A stretch of 14,177 nucleotides of DNA from Amoebophrya sp. AT5.2 (taxonomy: Eukaryota; Sar; Dinophyceae; Syndiniales; Amoebophryaceae): positions 1 through 14,177 of the forward strand of contig RXOD01005423.1 in the NCBI GenBank assembly GCA_005223375.1. Direction: 5' to 3'. Made by a program: the position numbers and the translations under genes. Positions 1 through 8,400 of this stretch are shown here, in pieces. Numbering within the stretch: the stretch's first letter is position 1; every line of letters begins with the position of its first letter. The notes beneath the pieces are model-generated. The model was not told the origin of the DNA. It saw only the letters and a program-made list of their open reading frames with translations, and ran no database searches.

Positions 1-697
1 CTCGCCTGCGAAATCGCCGCCTGGACCTGCCGCGACCAAACCCCCTGCTAAAGCTCCGCCTGTCACGGCGAAAATCCCCGCAAATGCTCCACCTGTCGCC
101 GCGAGTACCCCACCTGTTGCCGCGAAGACCCTGCCTGTTAAAGCTCCGCCTGTCGCCGCCGTCAGGCCTGCTCCAAGTCCAAGTCCGCCTGCCGCAGCCA
201 CACCTGTTAAGGCTCCGCCCGTCGCTGCAGCCACACCTGGTAAGGCTCCGCATGTCGCCGCCGCACCCGCACCTGCTAAGGCTCCGCCTGCCGCCGTCGC
301 ACCCGCACCTGCTAAGGCGCCGCCTGCCGCCGCCGCCGCGCAGCAGAAGAGCAGTTCGTCGATGCAGCCACCACCATCCCCAGACTCGCCAGACGACAGT
401 TCGAGTGCCGGCGGCGCGCCGAGAAAGCGCAAGAGCAAGTTGGCGGAGCACGGCGAGGCCATGCGCCTCGCGAAGACCGGTACGAGTGACCCCACGCCGT
501 CCTCAACGTGGACCGAGATTTGCGTGTTTCTGCTCGCGCTCTTCGTCGGATTCTACGGTCTCTCCTGCATTGTGGAGCCATACCCAAACGACTGCCCGCG
601 CCAGATACAGCAGTGCCTGCATCTCGGCGGCGGGAAGGAAGAGGTGCAGTGTCCTTTGGTGGCGGGATCTAGTTCGAGACTCACTTCAACTACATAA
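1..697 (+). CDS. 3' part of a Pro/Ala-repeat single-pass membrane protein (5' end outside window)
   Basis: One frame is open from base 2 to a TAA at 695-697 and gives the last 231 residues of a protein whose start lies upstream. Residues 1 to about 118 are a Pro/Ala/Lys low-complexity region built on a KAPPVAA-like unit. A polar Ser/Pro-rich stretch and a basic cluster (RKRKSK, residues 141-146) follow. One hydrophobic segment at about residues 171-191 (nt 512-574) reads as a transmembrane helix. The 40-residue tail after it carries Cys in DCP, QQC and VQC contexts. By the positive-inside rule the repeat domain would face the cytosol and the Cys tail the lumen or outside. No enzyme or known family is recognised. 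The 3' end is uncertain: a splice near 640-670 could replace the last residues with sequence from the fragments downstream. Confidence 0.6.
   Translation, partial: SPAKSPPGPAATKPPAKAPPVTAKIPANAPPVAASTPPVAAKTLPVKAPPVAAVRPAPSPSPPAAATPVKAPPVAAATPGKAPHVAAAPAPAKAPPAAVAPAPAKAPPAAAAAQQKSSSSMQPPPSPDSPDDSSSAGGAPRKRKSKLAEHGEAMRLAKTGTSDPTPSSTWTEICVFLLALFVGFYGLSCIVEPYPNDCPRQIQQCLHLGGGKEEVQCPLVAGSSSRLTSTT
50..335 (+). repeat. Imperfect tandem repeat encoding KAPPVAA-like units
   Basis: About eight imperfect copies of a unit encoding (K/N/T)-A-P-(P/H)-(V/A)-A-A lie here, spaced 11 to 18 codons apart. The last three copies are the most regular, at about 11 to 13 codons. The DNA is C-rich (gctccgcctgtcgccgc-like), so frames other than the coding one also read as Pro/Leu/Arg-rich chance ORFs. 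The protein segment is probably an extended, disordered spacer before the membrane helix. Confidence 0.75.
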
Positions 698-828
698 AAT
701 TGTATGTGGGCACAACAAATGCCACGTACGGCTAGGGCTACCGCTACGCTGAGTGGATTATTAAGCATGTACTTTCTTACTTCTTGTCTAACTCTGTCTA
801 ACGCCGAACGCGATGGCGATCGTGATGA

Positions 829-1128
829 ATTTATGTTGAGGTAATCTGCGACGTCCCCGCGGCCCGGCACGACGACATTCAGAGGGCGACGATGTGCAGC
901 AATGGCGAGAAGGATGTCATGTTCCACTGTATGTCGCGCCGGTATGACTTGTGTGGACGGGCCGGGGAACTGCTGAAGTGGACGTGGGACGACGGGGTGC
1001 CGCTGCCCACAGTCCCTCCACCCGCGGAGGCCGGACCGCCGAAAGACGATGCAGAAACCGTAGTAAAAAGAGCGGAGACGGCAGTCGTAACCCAAACCGA
1101 AACGGGAAAGGCAAGGGAAACCAGATAG
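829..1128 (+). CDS. Possible exon or small ORF, Cys-containing, unknown
   Basis: This frame is open from 829 to a TAG at 1126-1128, with the first ATG at 892 (78 residues from there). The first half has Cys residues in MCSN, FHCM and DLCG contexts and a KWTWDD patch. The second half is a Pro-rich stretch followed by a Lys/Glu/Thr-rich polar tail. The composition is protein-like, but there is no family match. It could continue the Cys-containing luminal tail of the upstream membrane protein through an acceptor near 880 (ATTCAG), since both have spaced Cys and lie on the same strand. It could equally be a chance ORF. The overlapping frames are also open for short lengths, which lowers confidence. 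Confidence 0.25.
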   Translation: MYVEVICDVPAARHDDIQRATMCSNGEKDVMFHCMSRRYDLCGRAGELLKWTWDDGVPLPTVPPPAEAGPPKDDAETVVKRAETAVVTQTETGKARETR

Positions 1129-1492
1129 AAAAGAGATGAGCGTGCACGTGGTGGGGGAGGATTTCATGTCGTCCCCGGTTCGGAGATGTGTCGACGCGCG
1201 CGAAAATGAATACGTAAGTAGCCGGAGGAGCGAGTTTTGCAAGTACTACATGGGAAAAACTAAACATGCTGCTACTCGCAACTTCTAAGAAGGAGAAACT
1301 GTGGTTGTTTTCGTCGACGGTGCTACAACAATCTGGGCTGAGCTCATGCTGCCGCCCGACGACGTAATGTTAGACTTTCGTCTAGAAGAACAGGCGGAGC
1401 CAGGTGTTTGCGCTTCATCAAATGCATTTGAAATGCAGAAACAAGATCCCCGAGTGATCTCCGGTGAGATCAGTCGATCGTCCGACAACTGA
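1091..1492 (+). pseudogene. Possible exon pair or decayed coding fragment with one internal TAA
   Basis: Frame 2 gives 133 sense codons with one stop (TAA at 1286-1288). The first piece has an ATG at 1136 and runs 50 residues to that stop. The second piece begins just after it and contains ETVVVFVDG and a following acidic, DFRLEEQ-like segment, ending at TGA 1490-1492. A consensus donor GTAAGT sits at 1214 and an acceptor-like CTAAG ends at 1289. Removing 1214-1289 takes out the stop but shifts the frame, so the intron model does not simply restore one protein. A decayed gene or two separate exons fit equally well. No family is recognised. Confidence 0.2.
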
Positions 1493-1887
1493 GACACCTG
1501 CCGTGCGACAAGCAACTGCGACTGTGGCCAAGGATCCTGACGATCTTTTTGATCGCTTTTCTGTAAGATCGAATCGTCTTCGTCGTCGGGCCATGTTGTT
1601 GCTTCTAAAAAAAAACGCGGACGCAGTGATCTAGCCGTGATTCGCGAAAGCATTTTCAGGTTCTGGCCAGTTCCTCCACGTCCACAAAGTAGTTTGCTTC
1701 ATCTCGATCTGCATTGATTTCGGTTTCAACCTCAGCACAACTCAATTTTTTAGCAACAGGCAGCGACACGGGCACAACTGCGACGAGATGAGCTATTTGT
1801 CTCCTATTCATTTGAGGTAGAGAGAAGCGACATCAACATAACCAACGAGAACGAACTAAATTTCTTTGTGCACATCGGTTACATCGG

Positions 1888-4478
1888 ATGAGCACCAAGG
1901 CGCATCAAAACGACAAGGCAGCCCGCGCTGCGGAGCTGCGGCGCAGGCTAATGTCGGGGCCGGGCAAACCTGGTGTCTCCGCCGCAGTAAAGCCGCAACC
2001 ACTGCTAAGTGCGGAGCAGGCACAGGATCTTTCCGCCCAGCAGGCGCAGCCGTATCAGCACAGCGGCGGCCAGATGTCCCGGTTCACTCGCATCGACAAC
2101 TTCAGCGGCATCTACGGCTTCCTGCATCCCGATTTCCCCTGCCGGGTAACGCTTTTGCTGGAGGATGAGCAGGCCGGGAGCAGTGGAAGGAGCGCTTCGG
2201 CACCTTCGTCGTCTTCATCGTCGTCCGCTGGGGCCAGAGGACGTCGTCGAGACTTTCCGTGCGCCACGGCGGCGCTGCTGTGTGCGGAGATTGGCTGTGT
2301 GCGGTACGACGCGTTGGTGGCTAGCATCAGTCCCGACGCGGACGCCAGCAAGTTCGCGGCCGACTATGAGGACGACTACCCGGACTCTGCGCGCGCGCTC
2401 CGCCGCGCGGCCGAGCGGCTGCGGGAGGACGACAAAAAGCAGAACTTCGGTGGCGCCTCCGCCCAGTCGTGGCCGACGCGGCGCCTGAACGCCGCCGAGC
2501 GCGTGCAGCGCGACAAGTTTCACCGCAACCAGGACTTCGTGGACCAGCTCCTCGAAACGGGCGAACGCCCGCTGGTCTTCGAGAACGACGTGTTTGACAT
2601 CTTCTGGGGCACGGTGAACGGCAACGGACAGAACCAACTGGGCCGGATCCTCGAACTCATCCGCGGGAGCGCGAAAGAGGCGCAGAAAGCGGCAAAAACC
2701 CAGGATGCGGCGAACATGTGGAAGGACGTGGACGAATGGCTCTACCTCTGCGTGCAGCCAAACGAGAACAAGCTGACGCGGAAGTGCGTGCTGCTGAAGG
2801 AAGTAAAGGAGGGAGAGCTGGTGGCCACGCACACGCTATCCGTGGATATGCCGATCCACTTCGTGGGCCGCCAGCCAGACGTCTGCACGCTCACACCACA
2901 GCACGCAAGTATATTTTTCTGTCATTCACTTCGGACCATCAGGGTTTTATCTTTTCGGTTCATTGCTCACGTAAAAGTGAAAAGGTGATCAAGATCATCA
3001 TCTCCTTTGGCCTCATCCTGCCCCTACGTCATAGCAGCAATTTCCCCACACAGCATCAACCTCCCAAACTCGTATACTTGTCAGGCACGTCTCGTCGGCA
3101 CGCCGCTTTCGTCCATTCCAAGTCCGGGTTTGGCGTCACCGACCTGCATTCCAAGGCCGGCACGCGGGTGAACGACTGCGAACTTTCGCGTGGCGAGTTT
3201 TACTGCCCCCTCAAAACTGGCGACAGGGTGGTCATCGGCCAATCAACACGGCACTACGAGGTCGTCGTCGACGAACACGCCACGCAAAAGATGCTGGCGG
3301 ACGAGCGGGCCGAACTGCTGGATGAAGTGCAGAACGTGGGGCAGCTGGAGCTTGGCCAGCACCTGGGCGACGCCGCGACGTCACAGAACCGCATCCAGCT
3401 ATTCGTCGGCGGACTGCATGCCGACGTGCGGAAGAGCCAGCTCCTAACGCTGTTCCGCGAGGAGATGTCCTTAGTGCTCGGCCGGGGGGCGTTCGACAGT
3501 AATGCGCGGGACGCAGCGGCGCACGCGGCTTTGCTCGGCATTGTCGAGGTGAGAATACCGCAAGAGCCGGGCGGAGGAAAAGGCGGGAAAAAGGGCGGGA
3601 AGGGAAAGTTCGGTGGAAAGGAGGACGCACTTGTTGAACACGACGCCCCAAACATGCAGGACCTGGACGACCCAAAAGCGACGCGGAATTTCGCGTTTGT
3701 GACGATGGCAAACATGGAGTTCGCCCGAAAAGCCGTGCTGGCTCTGGACGGGTACGAGCTGGAGGGCCGAAAAATGGGGGTGCGGATCTCCACGACGCAG
3801 CCGGGAGACAAGAGCGGCGGCAGCAAGGGAGCAAAGGGTAAAGACGACGGTGGCGAGAAGGGAGCAGGCAAGGACGGTAAAGGTTCATCGGGGAAAATGA
3901 AGGGCGATAAGGCGTACCACATGGACAACCACGGCGGGTTTGGAACGGGCGCCAACGGCATCGCGGTCGACAAAAACAATGGGCTGAAGGGCGGCTTTAG
4001 CGGAGGAGGGAGGATACCCAACACGAATCTCATTATCGAGTCCCACCGGTCTGCGAACCCCGAAAACGCGGCGGTCGCGCGCAGGTTTGTCGAGCACGCG
4101 CAATCAGCCAACAAAGCGAGGGAAAGTTACGAAGGTGGTGCTGGTGCGAGGGGACGATTGAATAGCGAACAAGAGCGGAAAAGATCGCGGTCGCCGCGTC
4201 GCGACCCCGAGGCCGAAGCAAAGGCCAGGAAGAAGGAGAAAAAAGCGGCCAAAAAGGAGAAAAAAAAGGAGAAAAAAGCCGCGAAGAAAGAAAAGAAAAA
4301 GGAGAAGAAAGCTATCAAGAAGGCGTGCAAGAGGGCAGAAAAGAAGGTTCTCAAGAAAAAACGCAGCCGCAGTAGCTCCTCCGAGTCCGAGAAAAAGCTG
4401 GCGAAACGAAAGCGGGACGATAACTCATCAAGCTCGTCTTCCTCCGAGGATGAGGGATCCTCGAGCGTGTCGCTGTAG
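1888..4478 (+). CDS. NADAR-like / FHA / RRM fusion protein with Lys-rich and Ser-rich tail (804 residues, two exons)
   Basis: Exon 1 is 1888-2908 and exon 2 is 3085-4478; the join is inside codon 341 (Ser). ATG 1888 is the first in-frame ATG and is followed by an Arg/Ala-rich helix. Residues 66-262 look like a NADAR (YbiA-like) domain. Visible parts are YGFL (76-79), SW (194-195), RDKFHRN (208-214), LLETG (221-225), and FWG at 239-241 followed by GNGQNQLGRIL (245-255). NADAR proteins cleave N-glycosidic bonds of riboflavin intermediates or act on ADP-ribose, but two usual active-site positions differ here. Residues 295-405 are an FHA phosphothreonine-binding domain, with GR 328-329, SRRH 343-346 and GTRVN 366-370. 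Residues 443-577 are an RRM with RNP2 LFVGGL (446-451), a long Gly/Lys-rich insert, and RNP1 RNFAFVTM (541-548). The tail has RSRSPRR, an 11-residue Lys repeat and a Ser/acidic end. A nuclear RNA-processing role is inferred. The gene and the FHA and RRM calls are strong, NADAR good. Confidence 0.85.
2909..3084 (+). other. Spliceosomal intron (GT-AG, 176 bases) within the FHA domain
   Basis: The donor is GCAA|GTATAT and the acceptor TTGTCAG|GC, after a pyrimidine-leaning stretch. Joining 2908 to 3085 forms AGC (Ser 341) and brings GRQPD...QHA together with STSRRH, rebuilding the conserved FHA core. Exon 1 read on into the intron meets TGA at 2986-2988. The intron holds an imperfect inverted repeat, 2981-2989 against 3000-3008, with 8 of 9 positions pairing. 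Confidence 0.9.
4233..4331 (+). repeat. Three-copy 33-base repeat encoding Lys-rich 11-residue units
   Basis: Residues 724-756 of the fusion protein are three units of KEKKAAKKEKK, the last one degenerate (KEKKAIKKACK with a one-residue phase shift at the start). The DNA copies differ at synonymous positions, so this is an old or selected repeat rather than a recent slip. It is flanked by RSRS motifs at 707-710 and 767-770, and gives a highly basic tail likely to act in nuclear targeting or RNA binding. Confidence 0.7.
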
Positions 4479-5223
4479 ATTGTGTAACAGCGGGCCTCCG
4501 CATATCGGGAAAGCGTACTTACTTTCCCCACAACTTCCTACGACAATGAATTGATCGTGATGTCAGTACCACGGATATCGCTCGCGAAGCGATCAAATAA
4601 TTTTCATTCTAACAGTGGCGCTTTTTCTGTGAAGCGTTGTTTTCCCACGACGACATCGACAACATCAGAACGACGCCGGTGTATGCAGGACTCCGTGTTG
4701 AAGTTGAGTAGTTGCAGCTTTAGTGCTTCTTCACCTTCCTTTGACCTTAAAAATGATGCATACTGTGTGATTGACCGTGTGCCGCATCCGTCTCCGTGCA
4801 AAGTGTGAATTGAAACTGTCCGTCAAACTTCAGCACATGTCCTTTCACATCGTGATGGTACCCACTGCCGCGTGCTGTAAATGTCTTCTTCGTGCTGGTG
4901 ATGAGGCGACTTCGTTTGACAACACTCTTTTCGTGTGTGACGCACCCGTCAGCATATCCTTGTTTTGATTTCCGCATGAATTCTCGTCGCGAGGTGACGC
5001 ACTTCCCTCCCATCTTCATGCATCACCATCGATTTTTCCGTGCGGGTCGTCCTCTACCCGTATTTTTTTCTCAGATTCAGTTTCAGATTTCGCAGGACCG
5101 TATTTATTGCGCCTTTTCTGAGCCTATATCTCCTGGTCGCCTGGTGGGGCGATGCGGAGCAGAGGACTTGCTTCCTTTCGTTCATTTAGCATTTTTGCGC
5201 TTGAAGTTGAAATTGAATGAACG
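4479..5223. other. Intergenic region, no gene seen
   Basis: These 745 bases separate the stop of the NADAR-FHA-RRM gene from the start of the giant gene. They are richer in A and T than the genes. Short open frames on both strands (for example plus 4551-4808 and 4892-5227) give His/Phe/Arg-rich, family-less translations and look like chance. T-rich stretches near 5030-5080, followed by TTTCGCAG, could serve as a splice or trans-splice acceptor for the downstream gene. No RNA gene, mobile element or long repeat was found. Promoter and polyadenylation signals cannot be assigned. Confidence 0.5.
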
Positions 5224-5256
5224 ATGACGAAACGGAAACGAGCTCACACTAAACAA
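5224..5256 (+). CDS. Possible short first exon of the giant gene (11 codons)
   Basis: ATG 5224 opens 11 codons of a basic peptide (MTKRKRAHTKQ) ending at a possible donor CAA|GTACTA. An acceptor-like CTGACTGAAG ends at 5380. Splicing 5257-5380 would join in frame, both sides in phase 0, to 15 codons of Lys/Glu/Gln-rich sequence directly upstream of ATG 5426. That upstream stretch reads like coding helix and is open back to the TGA at 5372-5374, which the intron would remove. Transcript evidence is needed; the simple start at 5426 remains possible. Confidence 0.3.
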
Positions 5257-5425
5257 GTACTAGAGAAGCTCGAGCTCCTGTATCTGCTGCAAATACAAAT
5301 TTGAACAAAGGCTAGAAGCGACCGCTTAGCGTTGACCCGCCTGCGGCACCACTTTGACGTTCAAATTTTTCTGACTGAAGAAACTCAAACTAGACGAGAA
5401 ACGCAGGGGTCAGAAGCAGAACGAG

Positions 5426-8400
5426 ATGCTTAAGGAGGCCGAAACTTCTGATTTAAACGTCGGTGCGCCGGATATCGACGAGTACGAGCATTATTTCCCG
5501 CCGTCGCTGTTCCGCCGGCTCTCGCAGAGCTCCGACACCGCAGACCCAAATTTCTTACACCAACACTACCGCCGCCTGTCGCTCGTCGATAGCCACCGCA
5601 AGAGCGAACGAGAGAAAAGCGGCGCGAGCAGTAAGGTAAAACGGGACGGAGGCGGCGGCAGAGACGACGACGGAGTCCACAACCACGCTGCGAAGGACAA
5701 TTTTTTGCTGGTGCTCCAAAAGGAGCATGCCGTGGGAGAACAAAAGAAGGCGCCGCGGCCTGTCAGTGATGTTTTCAACGTGTTTCTCGCGGACGTCTAC
5801 GAGGAGCTTTTTCAAGATCTCAATTCGCTCTTGCACCAACGGCGAGAGGACCGCAGCTTTTTCGATGCCTACGTAGCCGCTGCGGTGGACGCAAGGAACC
5901 AGCCCGGAAATCTGAGTCCCACGCAGAGTGTTCTCGGCAGCCTGCTCGACTCGACCGACGAACGCGGCCGTGTGCCCTTGAAATTGTGCTCCACCCTCGC
6001 TGCAACAGGCACGACGTGCGAATGGACGAAGGAGCAATTTGCAAGCGAGTTCGCAAACTCGTATCAGGTAACAGGTGCGGCCGAAGGAACGTGGGGACGC
6101 GGATACGACTTTACGGTGCCGTCAAAGCTGCACATAAAATTTGTGGCGATCTATGAGGACGCAACTACAAATGAAACCAGCTGTGCTGCTACGCGCTTTG
6201 GGAATCATGAACATGCGTGCGCCTCAGAAATTGCGGACGCGATGGCAGCACAAGAACTGGGGTTCGATACCGTCGTCGTCGCCGGTGAGAATACCGAGGA
6301 CTCATCCCATACGCGAAATAATGCGCAAACGAGGAAGGAAGAAGCTCCGTACTCGCTCGTCGCGGACCTGCTACGAGGTGCGGAGGAGGAGCACATCTTC
6401 TCCCACTCCGTACAAGAGCAGGAAGCCCTGTTCTGCAGCGAAGCCTTCGTCGCAAACAGAAGCAGTGTGCAGCCAAACACATCCGACAAAACCGACGGGA
6501 AGCGCCGCGCAGACAACCAATACCAACCACGGCACTTCTATTCACTCCCCCGCCTCCCGCTGCCAGACCTCACGCACTTGCTCGGCGGAAATCACCCCAT
6601 CCCGCAGCACATCCGCGTGTTTTGCGAGCGCGTGTTCGCGGCGTGCAAGGACAAACCATACCATGAGACCCTCGAACGAAGAGAGGGCGGAGAGCCACAA
6701 AACGATCCCGAAATATGTTTCGCGGTTTCCGACATTGAAACGGTGGCAGAGGCGTTGTACTACCGAAAACTGGCGCAGGCTGTCTGCACCTGGTGGCAGC
6801 GGCGAGAGATTCCCGCGCCTCCCGCTTCGCACGCGGATCACTACGAAAAGGACGGCACCGCCAAGCACGCAGCTTCGAAGCGGGGGCTCGTGCCCAGAAT
6901 CAAATTCCTGCTTGTCGTAGCCGATGCCCGATTGCTGCTCGCCTTGCCCGAGGTGATGCGAGTTCTGTGCGGACTGGGCGGTCCGGGAGATGAGGACGAT
7001 ACCCGTGGTCGGAACGGCGCTGCTGGGAGAGGAAAGGCGGGCTCTTCGCTTCTCTGCGGCGTAAAATTGGAAAACGAAGCGATCAGTGCCTCCGCGTGCC
7101 GATTGTTTCGAATGGACCCTTGCTTTCCCGTCGCGGAGTTCTTTCAGAAGAATCTGTCGACCGGGGATGGAACAGGCAGTGTGCTCTCACATGTGTGCGC
7201 GACTCGGCAGGATTACGCGGGTAGATTGGTCTTCACACTCGGCAGCTTGATGAAACAAAAAGGAAGCAGCTGCACTCGAGCTGGCACGGAATCGGGCGAT
7301 GCTGCCATTCAGACCTTCACCGGAGCTATGTTGACGGACTCCTCGTCGAACTGCTTGTTGGATGTCAGCGGCAGAAAAAGCGAAAGCCCAAATGGGCGGG
7401 AGCCATCACCTGAAGACGCACTTGCAGCCAACCTGTCAGACCGCGTGGTTGACGTCACTGTAACCGCCGCAGGTTTGGATTCGGAAATTACCGCCGCTCT
7501 GCAGAGACAGAAAAATGAAAATGAGAAAAAGCAAAAGTCGGAAGAACAGGAAGCAGTTGCAAAAGCAGGCAGTAGAAGAAAAGCCGAAGAAGAGGAACAG
7601 GAGCCGTTGACACTTGAGGATCTCGATCCAGGCGCGCGGAAGAAGTTCGTCGAGGAAGCTGCGGCGAAGCTGTTGAAACAGGTTCAAAACAGCGCAGCCA
7701 ACCGGGAGAAAGCAGCGCGCAGGCGGACTGTTACCGGGAAGCGTGTTGCATTTGTTTCAGCGGCGATCGAGAACGTGCTTCGGCAGCTGCAGATCGGAGT
7801 GACAGGATTTTGCGTGCCGCTGAGGATCCAGCACCGTCCCCGTCACGGGGACAAGGGAGGTACGAGGACGCAACCAGCGCAGGTGCGAACAGCCAAGGTT
7901 CTTGCCCCGTTAGTGAAGGCTTTTTCCTACGCTTTTCTGAAGTACAAGGCAGCCGTCATGCTAAGTGAAGACTTGTGGGCGCGCAAAAAAGCGAACGAGG
8001 CAATCGACGAAGAAAAGTTGAAAGAAGCGAATTTGGGGGAAAGAGACCGTGAGCAAGACATGGAAGAGCTGGTTGAGGAGATCACCGCGCAGTGTGTCGT
8101 AACTGCGAAACTCGTCGCTGTGCAGAAGTCGGAGTTTGACCGGAGTAAAGGAGAAGGAGACCGGCAAGATCACGCCAACAGCGCAAAACCTTTAGCTGAG
8201 TTACGCTCCGATATGCGAAGCGAGATAGAGGCGAAGATACGCGAGGGGTTCCTGAAGGCCGAAAAAGAAGCCGTGCAGGGGCTGCTGAAAAAATCTGCAG
8301 AACAACTGATGGAAGCGACCAAAGCTGCTGCCCCGCGGCAATCACCCAAAGCTACCACCTTTGGCTCGGGGTCGGGTGAGACGCTGGCAAAGGCCTTACT

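Larger units (their letters stand above)
698..1887 (+). other. Unresolved region between genes with coding-like fragments
   Basis: No single long frame explains these 1190 bases. Frame 1 carries protein-like stretches around 673-798, broken by TAG and TAA codons, and is open again from 829 to the TAG at 1126-1128. Frame 2 is open from 1091 to the TGA at 1490-1492 apart from one TAA at 1286-1288. A GTAAGT donor-like site lies at 1214 and acceptor-like CAG/AAG sites at about 880 and 1289, so some fragments may be exons of a gene I cannot assemble. The last 380 bases (about 1500-1887) show no coding signal on the plus strand. They probably hold the promoter and 5' leader of the NADAR-FHA-RRM gene. 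No RNA gene or mobile element was seen. Confidence 0.4.

Noticed and set aside
670..830. Stop-codon reassignment (UAG/UAA read as Gln) to join the frame 1 fragments
   Set aside because: The NADAR-FHA-RRM gene ends naturally at TAG after its Ser-rich tail, the giant frame has no internal TAG or TAA, and the fragments also contain TGA. A standard code fits better.
553..1242. Minus-strand open frame of 229 codons
   Set aside because: It overlaps the plus-strand membrane protein end, has no family features and an odd composition. I judge it chance, though this part of the window is poorly resolved.
1455..1472. Perfect 7-base-pair hairpin with a CGGT loop
   Set aside because: It is short, isolated and made of GATC-type palindromes. 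There is no T tract, gene end or repeat copy to give it a function.
1285..1653. Minus-strand open frame of 122 codons with a basic N-terminus
   Set aside because: It could be a small gene, but it has no recognisable domain and overlaps an equally plausible plus-strand fragment. Nothing decides for it.
2718..3084. Upstream open extension of the exon 2 frame as an alternative start for the FHA-RRM protein
   Set aside because: The extension overlaps exon 1 in another frame and has no ATG start near its 5' end. The GT-AG splice joins the two FHA halves exactly, so the extension is a shadow plus intron sequence.
5426..8300. Malate synthase as the N-terminal partner of the allantoicase-like region
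   Set aside because: I looked for the conserved malate synthase motifs, such as the RRVEITGP and acetyl-CoA-site blocks, and found none. The ABC1-like reading explains more of the motifs in order.
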